From a virus, in IMG/VR virus record IMGVR_UViG_3300031280_000010, positions 1 to 33,824 of that record: a DNA stretch of 33,824 bases; one strand, written 5' to 3'. Of the stretch, positions 1 through 6,786 are shown piece after piece. The notes under the pieces were generated by a model that searched no databases, was not told the origin of the DNA, and saw nothing but the letters and a program-made list of their open reading frames with translations. Position 1 is the stretch's first letter; each line of letters starts with the position of its first letter. The position numbers and the translations under genes are program-made.

Positions 1-14
1 AAATCTAACTCACA

Positions 15-74
15 ATGAAAGAACCACAACATTACATACAGGTATTCATCAAGGATGAAATATTGATTAAATGA
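15..74 (+). CDS. tiny ORF, 19 aa, unknown
   Basis: A 19-residue reading frame (MKEPQHYIQVFIKDEILIK) starts six bases after an in-frame TAA at 6-8 and ends in TGA that overlaps the next ATG (ATGA at 71-74). The stop/start overlap is the habit of real genes in this window, which is the only argument for it. No function can be suggested, and it may be chance. Confidence 0.22.
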   Translation: MKEPQHYIQVFIKDEILIK

Positions 75-184
75 AAAATATTTCTTATCTTTGGAATCGG
101 ATAGCCGGGATTAGCTCCCCGGTGAAAAGGGAAACCAGAACTCCTCTTCCGATTCTTTTTGTTCTGGATTATAAAAACTGGTAA
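71..184 (+). CDS. small ORF, 37 aa, unknown; lies in a hairpin-prone leader
   Basis: A 37-codon frame begins in an ATGA overlap with the preceding tiny ORF and stops at TAA (182-184), directly before the ATG of the HNH endonuclease gene at 186. The product is basic and rich in Trp, Pro and Arg, with no recognised domain. The DNA it covers contains an inverted repeat, so this stretch may instead act as structured RNA and the ORF may be incidental. Placement supports a leader peptide or a small coupled gene; neither can be proven from sequence. Confidence 0.3.
   Translation: MKNISYLWNRIAGISSPVKRETRTPLPILFVLDYKNW
94..160 (+). other. hairpin-prone leader upstream of the HNH gene
   Basis: GAATCGG (94-100) and CCGATTC (149-155) form a perfect 7-bp inverted repeat followed by TTTTT (156-160). 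Inside it CCGGG (105-109) can pair with CCCGG (118-122) around an 8-nt loop. The outer stem plus T-run resembles a branched terminator or a structured leader RNA about 60 nt long. It matches no riboswitch, tRNA or ribozyme consensus that I could recognise by eye. Confidence 0.3.
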
Positions 185-185
185 G

Positions 186-950
186 ATGAAAGAAATTAAA
201 CTGACTCAGGGCAAAGTTACCTTAGTTGATGATGAAGATTACGAATGGCTTAATCAATGGAATTGGTATGTATATAAAAATAAATCAGAAAATTCAACTC
301 GGCATTATGCGGCACGAAGAAGAAAAAATGGTAGAAATATGATACAAATGCATCGAGAGATTATGAAAACACCAAGAGGAATGATGGTAGATCATATTGA
401 CCATGATGGATTAAATAATCAAAAATATAATTTAAGGAACTGTTTTAATTTTCAGAATGGCAAAAATCGAAAACCAACAGGGAAATCTAAATATATTGGA
501 GTAAATTATTATTATGATAAAAATGGCAAAGAATATATAAGAGCATGTTGTAGATTTAACGGGAAATCAAATTATTTAGGGACTTTTGATACAGAAGAAG
601 ATGCTGCACTTGCAAGGGATATTATGGCATTAAAATATCATGGTAGATTTGCCAACCTTAATTTTACGAAGAAATATATTAGTTCCCGGATACAGGGTTT
701 AATTCAACATGGAGAATCATTTAAATGTCCGGAATGTGGAAAGGAAATACAATTTGGCTTATCTAAGGAAGGGCAAAAGTTATTTTATAATTCACGATTG
801 TTTAAAGGTCAGATGCAGGGTGATCACGGAATATGCAAAGAGAAAGGATGTAATAAACGAGCCACAAAGGACTATAATGGACATGGATATTGGGTTTGTG
901 ATAAATGTTTCGACAGTCTTAATAATTATTTTGATGAAAATTATAAATGA
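186..950 (+). CDS. HNH endonuclease with AP2 domain and C-terminal zinc knuckles
   Basis: This 254-aa protein is a free-standing HNH homing-type DNA endonuclease, common in phages. The HNH core is at about residues 56-90: His56 in MHREI, then VDHIDHDGLNNQKYNLRN, whose His and Asn residues are expected to bind the catalytic metal. An AP2 DNA-binding domain follows at about 101-160 (KYIGVNYY, YLGTFDTEEDAALARD, FANLNF). The C-terminus adds Cys pairs CPECGK (181-186), C217/C222 and CDKC (238-241), a likely zinc ribbon not present in the minimal family. The ATG at 186 was chosen over an upstream TTG at 159 because it follows the preceding stop immediately and begins at the usual family N-terminus. 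It probably cleaves DNA site-specifically to promote its own spread. Confidence 0.9.
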   Translation: MKEIKLTQGKVTLVDDEDYEWLNQWNWYVYKNKSENSTRHYAARRRKNGRNMIQMHREIMKTPRGMMVDHIDHDGLNNQKYNLRNCFNFQNGKNRKPTGKSKYIGVNYYYDKNGKEYIRACCRFNGKSNYLGTFDTEEDAALARDIMALKYHGRFANLNFTKKYISSRIQGLIQHGESFKCPECGKEIQFGLSKEGQKLFYNSRLFKGQMQGDHGICKEKGCNKRATKDYNGHGYWVCDKCFDSLNNYFDENYK

Positions 951-959
951 CTCAAAGAA

Positions 960-1454
960 ATGAAAAAGGCAGAACAAACAATCAAGGAAAAGATTTTGGC
1001 AGAATATAAGAAGGGCAATATTGTTGTCTCCACTTTTGAGGGATTAATGACAATGCCACTTAAAGAATGTATTAAACAGCCAGATTCAGGTTTATTATAT
1101 GATCTAAATAGAGATGCAGCAACGATATTAACATTCATTGATGATCCCAAATGGATTAATGATTATGCCCTATTAATGGTTGTAATTGAACTCAAAAAAC
1201 AAATTAATGATTTATCACTTCGCACATCTAAGCTGGAAAAAGACCTCAAAGATGCAGAAGCAATGTTTGAAAAAATGGAACTAACAGCTTTCAACCTTGA
1301 TAAACGGATTAAGAAGCTGGAAGAACTGGCAGGATTGTATGAGCAAAGAATTGATTATATGCATAGGGTTAGTATGGGACAGGATGTTGTTGTCTCATAC
1401 GGGGATAATATACGTCAAAAGATAAGCGAACTCAGAAAGGAATTAGAAATATGA
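960..1454 (+). CDS. coiled-coil protein, unknown function (164 aa)
   Basis: I do not recognise this protein. The N-terminal 75 residues look globular (LAEYKKGNIVVSTFEGLM, LLYDLNRDAATILTFIDD). From about residue 75 on it is charged and heptad-like, consistent with a coiled coil (LKKQINDLSLRTSKLEKDLKDAE). Residues about 95-122 are nearly identical to a segment of the following gene, because an 87-bp stretch is duplicated. It overlaps that gene by four bases (ATGA). The pairing of two coiled-coil proteins with a shared helix suggests they may interact or that one arose from the other; the role is unknown. Confidence 0.7.
   Translation: MKKAEQTIKEKILAEYKKGNIVVSTFEGLMTMPLKECIKQPDSGLLYDLNRDAATILTFIDDPKWINDYALLMVVIELKKQINDLSLRTSKLEKDLKDAEAMFEKMELTAFNLDKRIKKLEELAGLYEQRIDYMHRVSMGQDVVVSYGDNIRQKISELRKELEI
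1241..1327 (+). repeat. direct repeat copy 1 (87 bp), inside a coiled-coil gene
   Basis: This segment matches 1486-1572 at 81 of 87 positions without gaps, at an offset of 245 bases. Both copies are read in the same phase relative to their own gene, so they encode nearly the same helix (EAMFEKMELTAFNL is shared). Confidence 0.92.
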
Positions 1455-1702
1455 AAGCAATAAAAGAAAGACTGCAAGAATATAAAGACCTCAAAGAGGC
1501 AGAAGCAATGTTTGAGAAAATGGAATTGACAGCTTTCAACCTTGAAAAACGGATTAAGAAACTGGAAGAACTAATAAGCGCACATAAAAATCTATTAAAC
1601 TGCTTTGGAATGAGTAAGCCGAAAAACAAGACAAATATTGCCGATCTTGATGAGGCATGGGAAAGGATTGCAGAGCTTGAAAAGGAATTAAGTTTGACTT
1701 AA
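1451..1702 (+). CDS. small coiled-coil protein, partial paralogue of the preceding gene
   Basis: This 83-aa product begins in an ATGA overlap with the gene before it. Residues about 13-41 repeat the helix of that neighbour with four substitutions or fewer (MELTAFNLEKRIKKLEEL). The remainder is charged and helical (WERIAELEKEL at the C-terminus), again coiled-coil-like. No catalytic motif, signal or membrane segment is visible. The simplest reading is a short paralogue created by local duplication; function unknown. Confidence 0.65.
   Translation: MKAIKERLQEYKDLKEAEAMFEKMELTAFNLEKRIKKLEELISAHKNLLNCFGMSKPKNKTNIADLDEAWERIAELEKELSLT
1486..1572 (+). repeat. direct repeat copy 2 (87 bp), inside the following small coiled-coil gene
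   Basis: Second copy of the segment at 1241-1327. It differs at six positions, and the flanks on both sides are unrelated, so the boundary of similarity is sharp. This points to a duplication or recombination event that is not ancient. Confidence 0.92.
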
Positions 1703-1712
1703 AATAAAGACG

Positions 1713-1991
1713 ATGACACAATTTAGAAAAAAACCAATAATAATTGAGGCTATTCAATGGAATGGTAAGAATTTAAGGGAAGTAATTTCATTTACAGGAC
1801 TGCATCCATCAGTAAAGAAATGGACATGGGAAGAATATGAAAATGTAGTAAAAGCAGACGGATTGAAGATTTTTACTCTTGAAGGCACAATGCAAGCAGA
1901 TGTTGGTGATTGGATAATAAAGGGTGTAAAAGGAGAATTTTATCCAGTTAGAAATGATATTTTTTTAGAAACATATGAAAAAATTGATTAA
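1713..1991 (+). CDS. small phage protein, PGDYG-like family
   Basis: A 92-aa protein with the layout of a widespread phage family: N-terminal FRKKPIIIEAIQWNG, then LEGTMQADVGDWIIKGVKGEFYPVR near the end (split here as GTMQADVGDWII and KGVKGEFYPV), and a closing IFLETYEKID. The VGDW element sits where relatives have PGDYI or PGDWI. Proteins of this type are found in phage accessory regions and their biochemical role has not, to my knowledge, been established. The family assignment is from motif memory; no catalytic residues can be named. Confidence 0.65.
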   Translation: MTQFRKKPIIIEAIQWNGKNLREVISFTGLHPSVKKWTWEEYENVVKADGLKIFTLEGTMQADVGDWIIKGVKGEFYPVRNDIFLETYEKID

Positions 1992-2007
1992 CTTAAAATA
2001 GAGAACT

Positions 2008-2241
2008 ATGAAAGGAGATATAATAAAAGAAACGAAATATCTGATATTTCAGGTATTAGAAGAAAAACCCAAAACAAAGAAAGTCGGTGTAATTAATCGT
2101 AATGGGAAATACATACTTGGAATAATTGAATGGTATGGCCCCTGGAGACAATATGTGTTTCAATCAAAAGAAATAATAGTATGGAACAAGGATTGCTTAC
2201 AAGATGTTATTAATGTTATCAACCAACTAAAAACAAAGTGA
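2008..2241 (+). CDS. small conserved phage protein (WYGPWRQY motif)
   Basis: The 77-aa product carries LGIIEWYGPWRQYVFQ followed by VWNKDCLQDVINVINQL. This core is common in small hypothetical proteins of tailed phages, where it is usually annotated without function. The N-terminus (KKVGVINRNG) looks like a beta hairpin. It ends in TGATG shared with the next gene, a 1-nt overlap. No enzyme signature is visible, and I do not propose a role. Confidence 0.65.
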   Translation: MKGDIIKETKYLIFQVLEEKPKTKKVGVINRNGKYILGIIEWYGPWRQYVFQSKEIIVWNKDCLQDVINVINQLKTK

Positions 2242-2579
2242 TGAAAGACATTAAAGATAGAATAATAGAGAAGCAGGGAGCATTAAGAAAAACTGACCGG
2301 GAATTAATGGAACTACATTATAGATTCCTAACAGATAGACGTATAATTACTAATATAAATAATATTGCAAGTATCTATTTGATTGCCGTACCGAAAGCAA
2401 TTATAAAAGAAAACGGACAAGCAAAAATTATATATGATGAAGAGGTAGAATACGAAGTAAATAGGATTCGTAATATAATTGCCAATATAATAGAATCAGA
2501 TTATGCAGAATTATTTAAAGACCACGTAACCACCAGAGACCTTAATGAGATAGATAAGGCAGAGGAAGAAAAGAAATGA
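2241..2579 (+). CDS. hypothetical protein, helical, acidic (112 aa)
   Basis: Not recognised. The ATG at 2241 overlaps the preceding stop by one base; a GTG one codon upstream is possible but would be atypical here. The protein is mostly helical by composition, with a central hydrophobic stretch (ASIYLIAVPKAII) and an acidic Lys/Glu tail. It overlaps the following gene by ATGA, so the two are probably translated together. Nothing indicates a membrane or secretion signal strongly enough to call. Confidence 0.55.
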   Translation: MKDIKDRIIEKQGALRKTDRELMELHYRFLTDRRIITNINNIASIYLIAVPKAIIKENGQAKIIYDEEVEYEVNRIRNIIANIIESDYAELFKDHVTTRDLNEIDKAEEEKK

Positions 2580-2758
2580 AGCCGGGCGATTTTGTTTACA
2601 TAGAAGCTACCACCGGCAATGGTAAAAATAACGGTGAATGGACAATCAAAGGCATATACGAGTTTGTCAAGATAACAAATGCACGCATCTGGCTCAAAGA
2701 AGGCGATTTGATAATTAAAATATACAAATCCAGAATAACGAAAATCGAACCAAAATAG
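2576..2758 (+). CDS. hypothetical small beta-rich protein (60 aa)
   Basis: Not recognised. The sequence MKPGDFVYIEATTG followed by WTIKGIYEFVKITNARIWL and LIIKIYKSRITKIEP alternates short beta strands and turns, like a small barrel or SH3-type fold. It starts inside the stop of the preceding gene (ATGA) and is the last member of the accessory run before the sugar-modification genes. Role unknown. Confidence 0.5.
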   Translation: MKPGDFVYIEATTGNGKNNGEWTIKGIYEFVKITNARIWLKEGDLIIKIYKSRITKIEPK

Positions 2759-2772
2759 TAAATTTGTAAAAT

Positions 2773-3390
2773 ATGATTACTGCTTTAAGTGTAAATTATA
2801 ATACTCCAGATTATCTTGAAAGGCTACTCAAGACATTCAGGCAATTTTATTCCAATTCATTTATTGTCATCGATGGATCAGATGAAATTAATTATAATCT
2901 GATAAAAGACTTTTCGGATAAATATAATATTGAATTACATCATTTAGATTATAATATACATCACGGACCCGGCCTTGCTTATGGGATAAAGTATATTCAG
3001 GCAGACCAGATACTTTTACTTGATTCAGATTTGATAGTTTTAAAATCAGGATTTGTAGAAGATTTACAAAGAAAATTAAAACAAGATAGTTATGGCATAG
3101 GTGATATTCAAATAGTTGACGAGAGAGGTTTTAATAAACCTATTGGTATTCGTTATCTACATCCAGCCTGTGCATTGATAAATCGAAATATTGTTTTAAA
3201 ATATCCATTACCGATAAAACATGGCGCACCGATGATTGAGGCTATGAAAGAAATAAACCGAAAGGGATTATCAGATAAAATCCTTCAACATGAATCTTGG
3301 GTAACAAATGATTTTCGTAAAAAAAATAAAATATATATTCATCATGACTGGATGGGGACAGTAAATAGGACAGGAGGTTATCATTTATAG
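2773..3390 (+). CDS. glycosyltransferase, family 2-like (GT-A)
   Basis: This 205-aa protein has a GT-A nucleotide-sugar-binding fold: ITALSVNYNTPDYLERLLKT at the N-terminus is the family-2 entry strand and helix, and ILLLDSDLIVL places a DxD-type metal site at residues 84-86. RYLHPACALINRNI is the expected acceptor-side region and IHHDWMGT near the C-terminus matches the HxxG-like closing element. It is short for a bacterial family-2 enzyme (often 250-350 aa) and has no membrane segment, so it is probably soluble. It should transfer a sugar from a nucleotide donor; donor and acceptor are unknown. It opens the sugar cluster that runs to 9579. Confidence 0.8.
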   Translation: MITALSVNYNTPDYLERLLKTFRQFYSNSFIVIDGSDEINYNLIKDFSDKYNIELHHLDYNIHHGPGLAYGIKYIQADQILLLDSDLIVLKSGFVEDLQRKLKQDSYGIGDIQIVDERGFNKPIGIRYLHPACALINRNIVLKYPLPIKHGAPMIEAMKEINRKGLSDKILQHESWVTNDFRKKNKIYIHHDWMGTVNRTGGYHL

Positions 3391-3399
3391 AATATAATC

Positions 3400-3504
3400 A
3401 TGAAAAAATTTATAGATTGGGTTGAAAATGATGGGGGATTTCTTGTAATTATTTATGGAGTTGGATTTATAGTATTTATAATAGCAATGTTATTTATTAA
3501 ATGA
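3400..3504 (+). CDS. single-pass membrane micropeptide (34 aa)
   Basis: A 34-residue frame, MKKFIDWVENDGG followed by one hydrophobic helix of about 20 residues (FLVIIYGVGFIVFIIAMLF) and a terminal IK. The length and flanking charges fit one transmembrane segment. It ends in an ATGA overlap with the next glycosyltransferase, as do most neighbours, which supports translation. It could anchor or recruit the soluble glycosyltransferases to the membrane, but that is inference from position only. Confidence 0.55.
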   Translation: MKKFIDWVENDGGFLVIIYGVGFIVFIIAMLFIK

Positions 3505-4217
3505 TTGCAATAGTTATACCGACATATTGTCGTCCTGATGGCAAGACCTATTCGTATCTTGATCGTGCTTTGAAATCAGTTTACAATCAATCTTATAAAG
3601 ATTTCAGTATTTTTGTTATCGGAGATGATTATAAAAAGAAAAACGAATTATTTCGTTTGTGTTATCGATATAAGGCAAAAGTGATAAATCTCTCTGAATC
3701 TATTGAACGTCTTAAATATCCTTTTGGTGATTATAGATTATTCTGTTCGGGAGGTATTACACCTTATTTAAAAGGCATTGAGTTTGCTTTAAAAACTGGA
3801 TATAAATATATTTGTCATCTTGATCATGATGATTGGTGGGAAAAAGATCACTTGTGGCAGATTGTGAATATAATAAAACAATATAATCCGCTTTTTATAT
3901 GTACACTTTCGACTTATTATGGTACTAACCTTCCGTATTTTGATCCTGATGGTAAATTGTTTGAATATTTCCCATGTGCCGGGGGTTGTGTTTTAAGCGC
4001 AACGTGTGTAAAATATTCATGTACTGATTTAAGATTCAGGGATGTATTTTCAGAGACAGGAACGGCACGTCCGGCAGATGCTGATTTCTGGGATCGGCTT
4101 GGTGAAGAAATGAAACAATCGAACAAGAAAGGATATTTGTTATCAAAAATAACATGTCATCACGATACTGAAGCTTATTCGATTAATGGGAAATTTAATA
4201 CAGATAAAAATAAATGA
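3501..4217 (+). CDS. glycosyltransferase family 2 (DHDDWW motif)
   Basis: A 238-aa GT-A enzyme. The N-terminus IAIVIPTYCRPDG and LDRALKSVYNQSYKDF are the classical family-2 start, and CHLDHDDWW (about 106-113) holds the metal/nucleotide-binding acidic motif. ADADFWDRLGEEM near residue 195 fits the catalytic acidic region, and CHHDTEAYS near the C-terminus the family's closing His motif. No membrane helix follows, so it is expected in the cytoplasm. It is coupled by ATGA overlaps to the micropeptide before it and to the DegT-like gene after it. Substrates cannot be read from sequence. Confidence 0.87.
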   Translation: MIAIVIPTYCRPDGKTYSYLDRALKSVYNQSYKDFSIFVIGDDYKKKNELFRLCYRYKAKVINLSESIERLKYPFGDYRLFCSGGITPYLKGIEFALKTGYKYICHLDHDDWWEKDHLWQIVNIIKQYNPLFICTLSTYYGTNLPYFDPDGKLFEYFPCAGGCVLSATCVKYSCTDLRFRDVFSETGTARPADADFWDRLGEEMKQSNKKGYLLSKITCHHDTEAYSINGKFNTDKNK

Positions 4218-4834
4218 ATCCTCATCAGATAACAACAGAATTTGAGAAAGCGATATGTGATTATACTGGTGCTCCATATTGTGTGGCTGTCGATAATGCT
4301 TCAAATGCCTTGTCTATGTGTCTTACTTATTGTAAAGCAGAAGAGAAAGAAATTGTAATACCTTCACATACATATCCGTCTGTGCCTTGTGAAATAATAT
4401 TAGCAGGAGGAAGGGTACGTTTTGAGGATTCGCCAAAGCATCTTACAGGAGAATATCAATTAAAACCATTACCTATATGGGATTCTGCTTTAAGATTTAC
4501 TGCTAATATGTATCGGCCCGGACAATATCAATGCCTATCATTTACAGGTCAATGGAAGCATTTAAAGATGTTAAAGGCAGGAGCGATACTTACAGACTCA
4601 CATGATGCTTATTTATGGTTTAAACGTTATCGTTTTTCGGGACGTAGAGAATGCAGTTATCATGATGATCATTTTGATATGTTGGGGAAAAATTATTATC
4701 TTCATCCTATATTTGCGACAATAGGATTACAGATGATACAGGCATTTTATAATTTGGACGGCACTAAAAAGGATATTCCAGACTTATCATTGCCTTACCC
4801 GGATTTGAGTAAATATGAAATATATAAAACCTAA
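4214..4834 (+). CDS. shortened DegT/DnrJ/EryC1-like PLP aminotransferase
   Basis: DegT-family enzymes use pyridoxal phosphate to put an amino group on nucleotide-linked keto-sugars. Here the large-domain landmarks appear in order: YCVAVDNASNALSMCL (phosphate-binding loop region), IVIPSHTYPSVPCEIILAGG, Asp90 in IWDSALRF (pairs with the pyridine nitrogen), Lys115 in SFTGQWKHLK (candidate Schiff-base lysine), GAILTD, and YYLHPIFATIGLQM. The family is normally about 370 aa; this one has 206 and lacks most of the C-terminal small domain. The stop is clean and followed by coupled genes, so it seems a stable short form, not a recent frameshift. It may be a reduced transaminase or a non-catalytic sugar binder. 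Confidence 0.75.
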   Translation: MNPHQITTEFEKAICDYTGAPYCVAVDNASNALSMCLTYCKAEEKEIVIPSHTYPSVPCEIILAGGRVRFEDSPKHLTGEYQLKPLPIWDSALRFTANMYRPGQYQCLSFTGQWKHLKMLKAGAILTDSHDAYLWFKRYRFSGRRECSYHDDHFDMLGKNYYLHPIFATIGLQMIQAFYNLDGTKKDIPDLSLPYPDLSKYEIYKT

Positions 4835-4838
4835 AAAG

Positions 4839-5153
4839 ATGAAAAGGAAAGAATTTTTGAAGAAGATTGTGTCAATATTTGGTATTGCTTTAATTGCACC
4901 AAAGATAATATTAAATAATGCCAAAAAGACAAACAAACCATTGACAGAAAATTATCCTATCTATGGACAAATAGAGTGTCCTGTATGTAAAGGATTCGGA
5001 ATTATTGAAATAGAAAGTGGGATTAAAGAATTATTTATTTCTGATACTTCAAGAGAATCAGAAAAAGAATTTAATTTAAGGCGTCATTTAGCAGAAGAAT
5101 ATGCTAATAAAATGTTAGATAATATTTATATTGAATTATTTTCGAATACATGA
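4839..5153 (+). CDS. small protein with signal/anchor sequence and CxxCxGxG motif
   Basis: The product (104 aa from the ATG at 4839) begins MKRKEFLKKIVSIFGIALIA, a basic start followed by a hydrophobic stretch. Bacteroidetes exported proteins often begin this way, including Tat-type ones with RR or KR before F-L. An in-frame ATG at 4815 would add eight residues and overlap the upstream gene; 4839 is preferred since it follows the TAA by four bases. CPVCKGFG is a single DnaJ-like zinc-binding half-site. The rest is charged and helical. It may be an inner-membrane anchored or exported partner of the sugar cluster; function is unknown. Confidence 0.6.
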   Translation: MKRKEFLKKIVSIFGIALIAPKIILNNAKKTNKPLTENYPIYGQIECPVCKGFGIIEIESGIKELFISDTSRESEKEFNLRRHLAEEYANKMLDNIYIELFSNT

Positions 5154-5869
5154 ATGCCTTTGTAGTTAAAAACCTTTGGAATTATGAATCTGTAAATCCT
5201 GTACCCAAAGGACTGGAAATGGATACATATTATATCACAGATTCAGAAAAGAATCGTATAGAAGCACTTAATAAAGGATGGGATTATGCCTGTAATATAT
5301 CTCAATTTAAAAAGGAAAGAGATTTATTAAAACGGCGTTCTATTATAGGATTTATAAATTGTTATCCTGAAATGGTTTGTGAACAATTAAAAGATTATGA
5401 TAAAATATTTGTTACAGACAGTAATATTTTGAATCTTCCGTCAAATTACAATGATTTTGTGTTTGCCTCAACCGATGATAAAGCTTGTTATTTAACTTCA
5501 GGCTATTATGAACAGATAGGACATAAGTTTGAAGATAATATACTTATGGAGCTGGAACGTTCTGTTAATTCAAGATGGTCTTATAATACAGATGCAATGA
5601 TTCGGGCTACGAATTATTATATTCATCTTCTTCAGGATGCAGGAATAAATCATACAGAATTATCGGTATCGTCTGCAAAATATATCGGATGGAATTTAAA
5701 ACATCCAAAACGGCAGGAAATAGCTGATTTTGTCACAGCAGAATACGAAAAACATTTACAAGGTAATATTATATTTACTTTTGTTTATGCTTATTGGAAG
5801 GATTATGTTCTTAACTTTCGCTTTTTGAACGATGATGTAATACACACACCGCATAAATTTATAGCATGA
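5150..5869 (+). CDS. putative nucleotide-sugar-transferase-like protein (239 aa)
   Basis: I do not recognise the family securely. The segment YDKIFVTDSNILNLPSNY resembles the DxD-bearing strand and loop of GT-A glycosyltransferases, and the same pattern (NIFLTDISDVELVKNPF) recurs in the gene at 8890. Residues 112-175 contain WSYNTDAMIRATNYYIHLL, a helical region. It has neither signal peptide nor membrane helix. ATGA overlaps couple it to both neighbours, placing it in the sugar operon. A transferase role is inferred from that context and the motif; it could be a non-enzymatic partner. Confidence 0.55.
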   Translation: MNAFVVKNLWNYESVNPVPKGLEMDTYYITDSEKNRIEALNKGWDYACNISQFKKERDLLKRRSIIGFINCYPEMVCEQLKDYDKIFVTDSNILNLPSNYNDFVFASTDDKACYLTSGYYEQIGHKFEDNILMELERSVNSRWSYNTDAMIRATNYYIHLLQDAGINHTELSVSSAKYIGWNLKHPKRQEIADFVTAEYEKHLQGNIIFTFVYAYWKDYVLNFRFLNDDVIHTPHKFIA

Positions 5870-6786
5870 AAAAACATAGAATAGCAGTAACAGCAACCGG
5901 GGGAGGTGTTGGTCAGTCAATACTTAAAGCTTTAAAGGATTCAGATTATGAAGTTATTGCACTTGACGGTGATCGACTTGGCGCAGGGCTTTATATGGTA
6001 TCAGAATCTTATCTTATACCTTATGCACGGGATCCTGAGTTTATTCCTTTTCTTTTAAATCTTTGCAAGGGAAAGGATATAGACCTGTTGTTTCCCGGCA
6101 TGGATTGCGAGCTACCAAAATTATCTGAAGCAAAGAAAATGTTTAATAAGTTAGGAGTGAAAATACCAATAAGCAATACTAAAATTATTGATATTGCAGA
6201 TAATAAACTGACTACTCAGCATTTCTTAAAGAATAATAAGTTTCCTTATATAAAGACTTTCATATATGGCAATAAGATGCGCTATGTTCTGAAACCCAGA
6301 ACAGGAGGTGCAAGATCACAAAACATGAGCTTTGTAACCGATAAGGATATATTCACATTCAAAAATAACTCTAATTATGTAGCTCAGGAATATATCGAAG
6401 GTGATGAATATACCTGTGGAATGCTGACTCTTGACGGCAAGTACATAGGCTGTATTGTCATGCGTAGAATATTAAGAGATGGTGACACATATAAAGCATT
6501 TGTTGAAAGAAACGAGACTATTGAAAATCTTTGCCGGGATATATGTAATATCTTAAAACCGGAAGGAGCTTTTAATATTCAACTCCGTATGCGTGATGGC
6601 GTGCCTTATGTCTTTGAGTTTAATGCTCGTTGTTCCGGCACGACTGCCGCACGTGCTTTAGCTGGCTTTAATGAACCAAAAATGATTGCTGATTATTATT
6701 TGAAGAATATTGAGCCTGAATTTAAGATCAAAGAGATAAATATACTCAGATATTGGAATGAATTAATTGTAGAAAAACTTATATGA
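5866..6786 (+). CDS. ATP-grasp family ligase
   Basis: A 306-aa ATP-grasp enzyme of the carbamoyl-phosphate-synthase-like group. The pre-ATP-grasp domain starts with a Rossmann-type loop (TATGGGVGQSILKALK) and IDLLFPGMDCELP. The ATP-binding part shows YVLKPRTGGARS (nucleotide-binding lysine and loop), VAQEYIEGDEYTC, and the metal-binding FEFNARCSGTTAA near residue 250. Such enzymes join a carboxylate to an amine or similar nucleophile through an acyl phosphate. Similar proteins sit in surface-polysaccharide loci, often beside epimerases and DegT aminotransferases, as here. The substrate is unknown; it might amidate a sugar acid or make a small activated precursor. Confidence 0.85.
   Translation: MKKHRIAVTATGGGVGQSILKALKDSDYEVIALDGDRLGAGLYMVSESYLIPYARDPEFIPFLLNLCKGKDIDLLFPGMDCELPKLSEAKKMFNKLGVKIPISNTKIIDIADNKLTTQHFLKNNKFPYIKTFIYGNKMRYVLKPRTGGARSQNMSFVTDKDIFTFKNNSNYVAQEYIEGDEYTCGMLTLDGKYIGCIVMRRILRDGDTYKAFVERNETIENLCRDICNILKPEGAFNIQLRMRDGVPYVFEFNARCSGTTAARALAGFNEPKMIADYYLKNIEPEFKIKEINILRYWNELIVEKLI

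Noticed and set aside
93-156. tRNA-like cloverleaf in the HNH leader
   Set aside because: A 7-bp outer stem exists, but no T-arm sequence or proper anticodon arm can be drawn and no CCA-like end is present.
709-963. 84-aa + strand frame inside the HNH gene
   Set aside because: It overlaps the zinc-knuckle part of the HNH protein in another phase; the HNH frame carries the conserved motifs.
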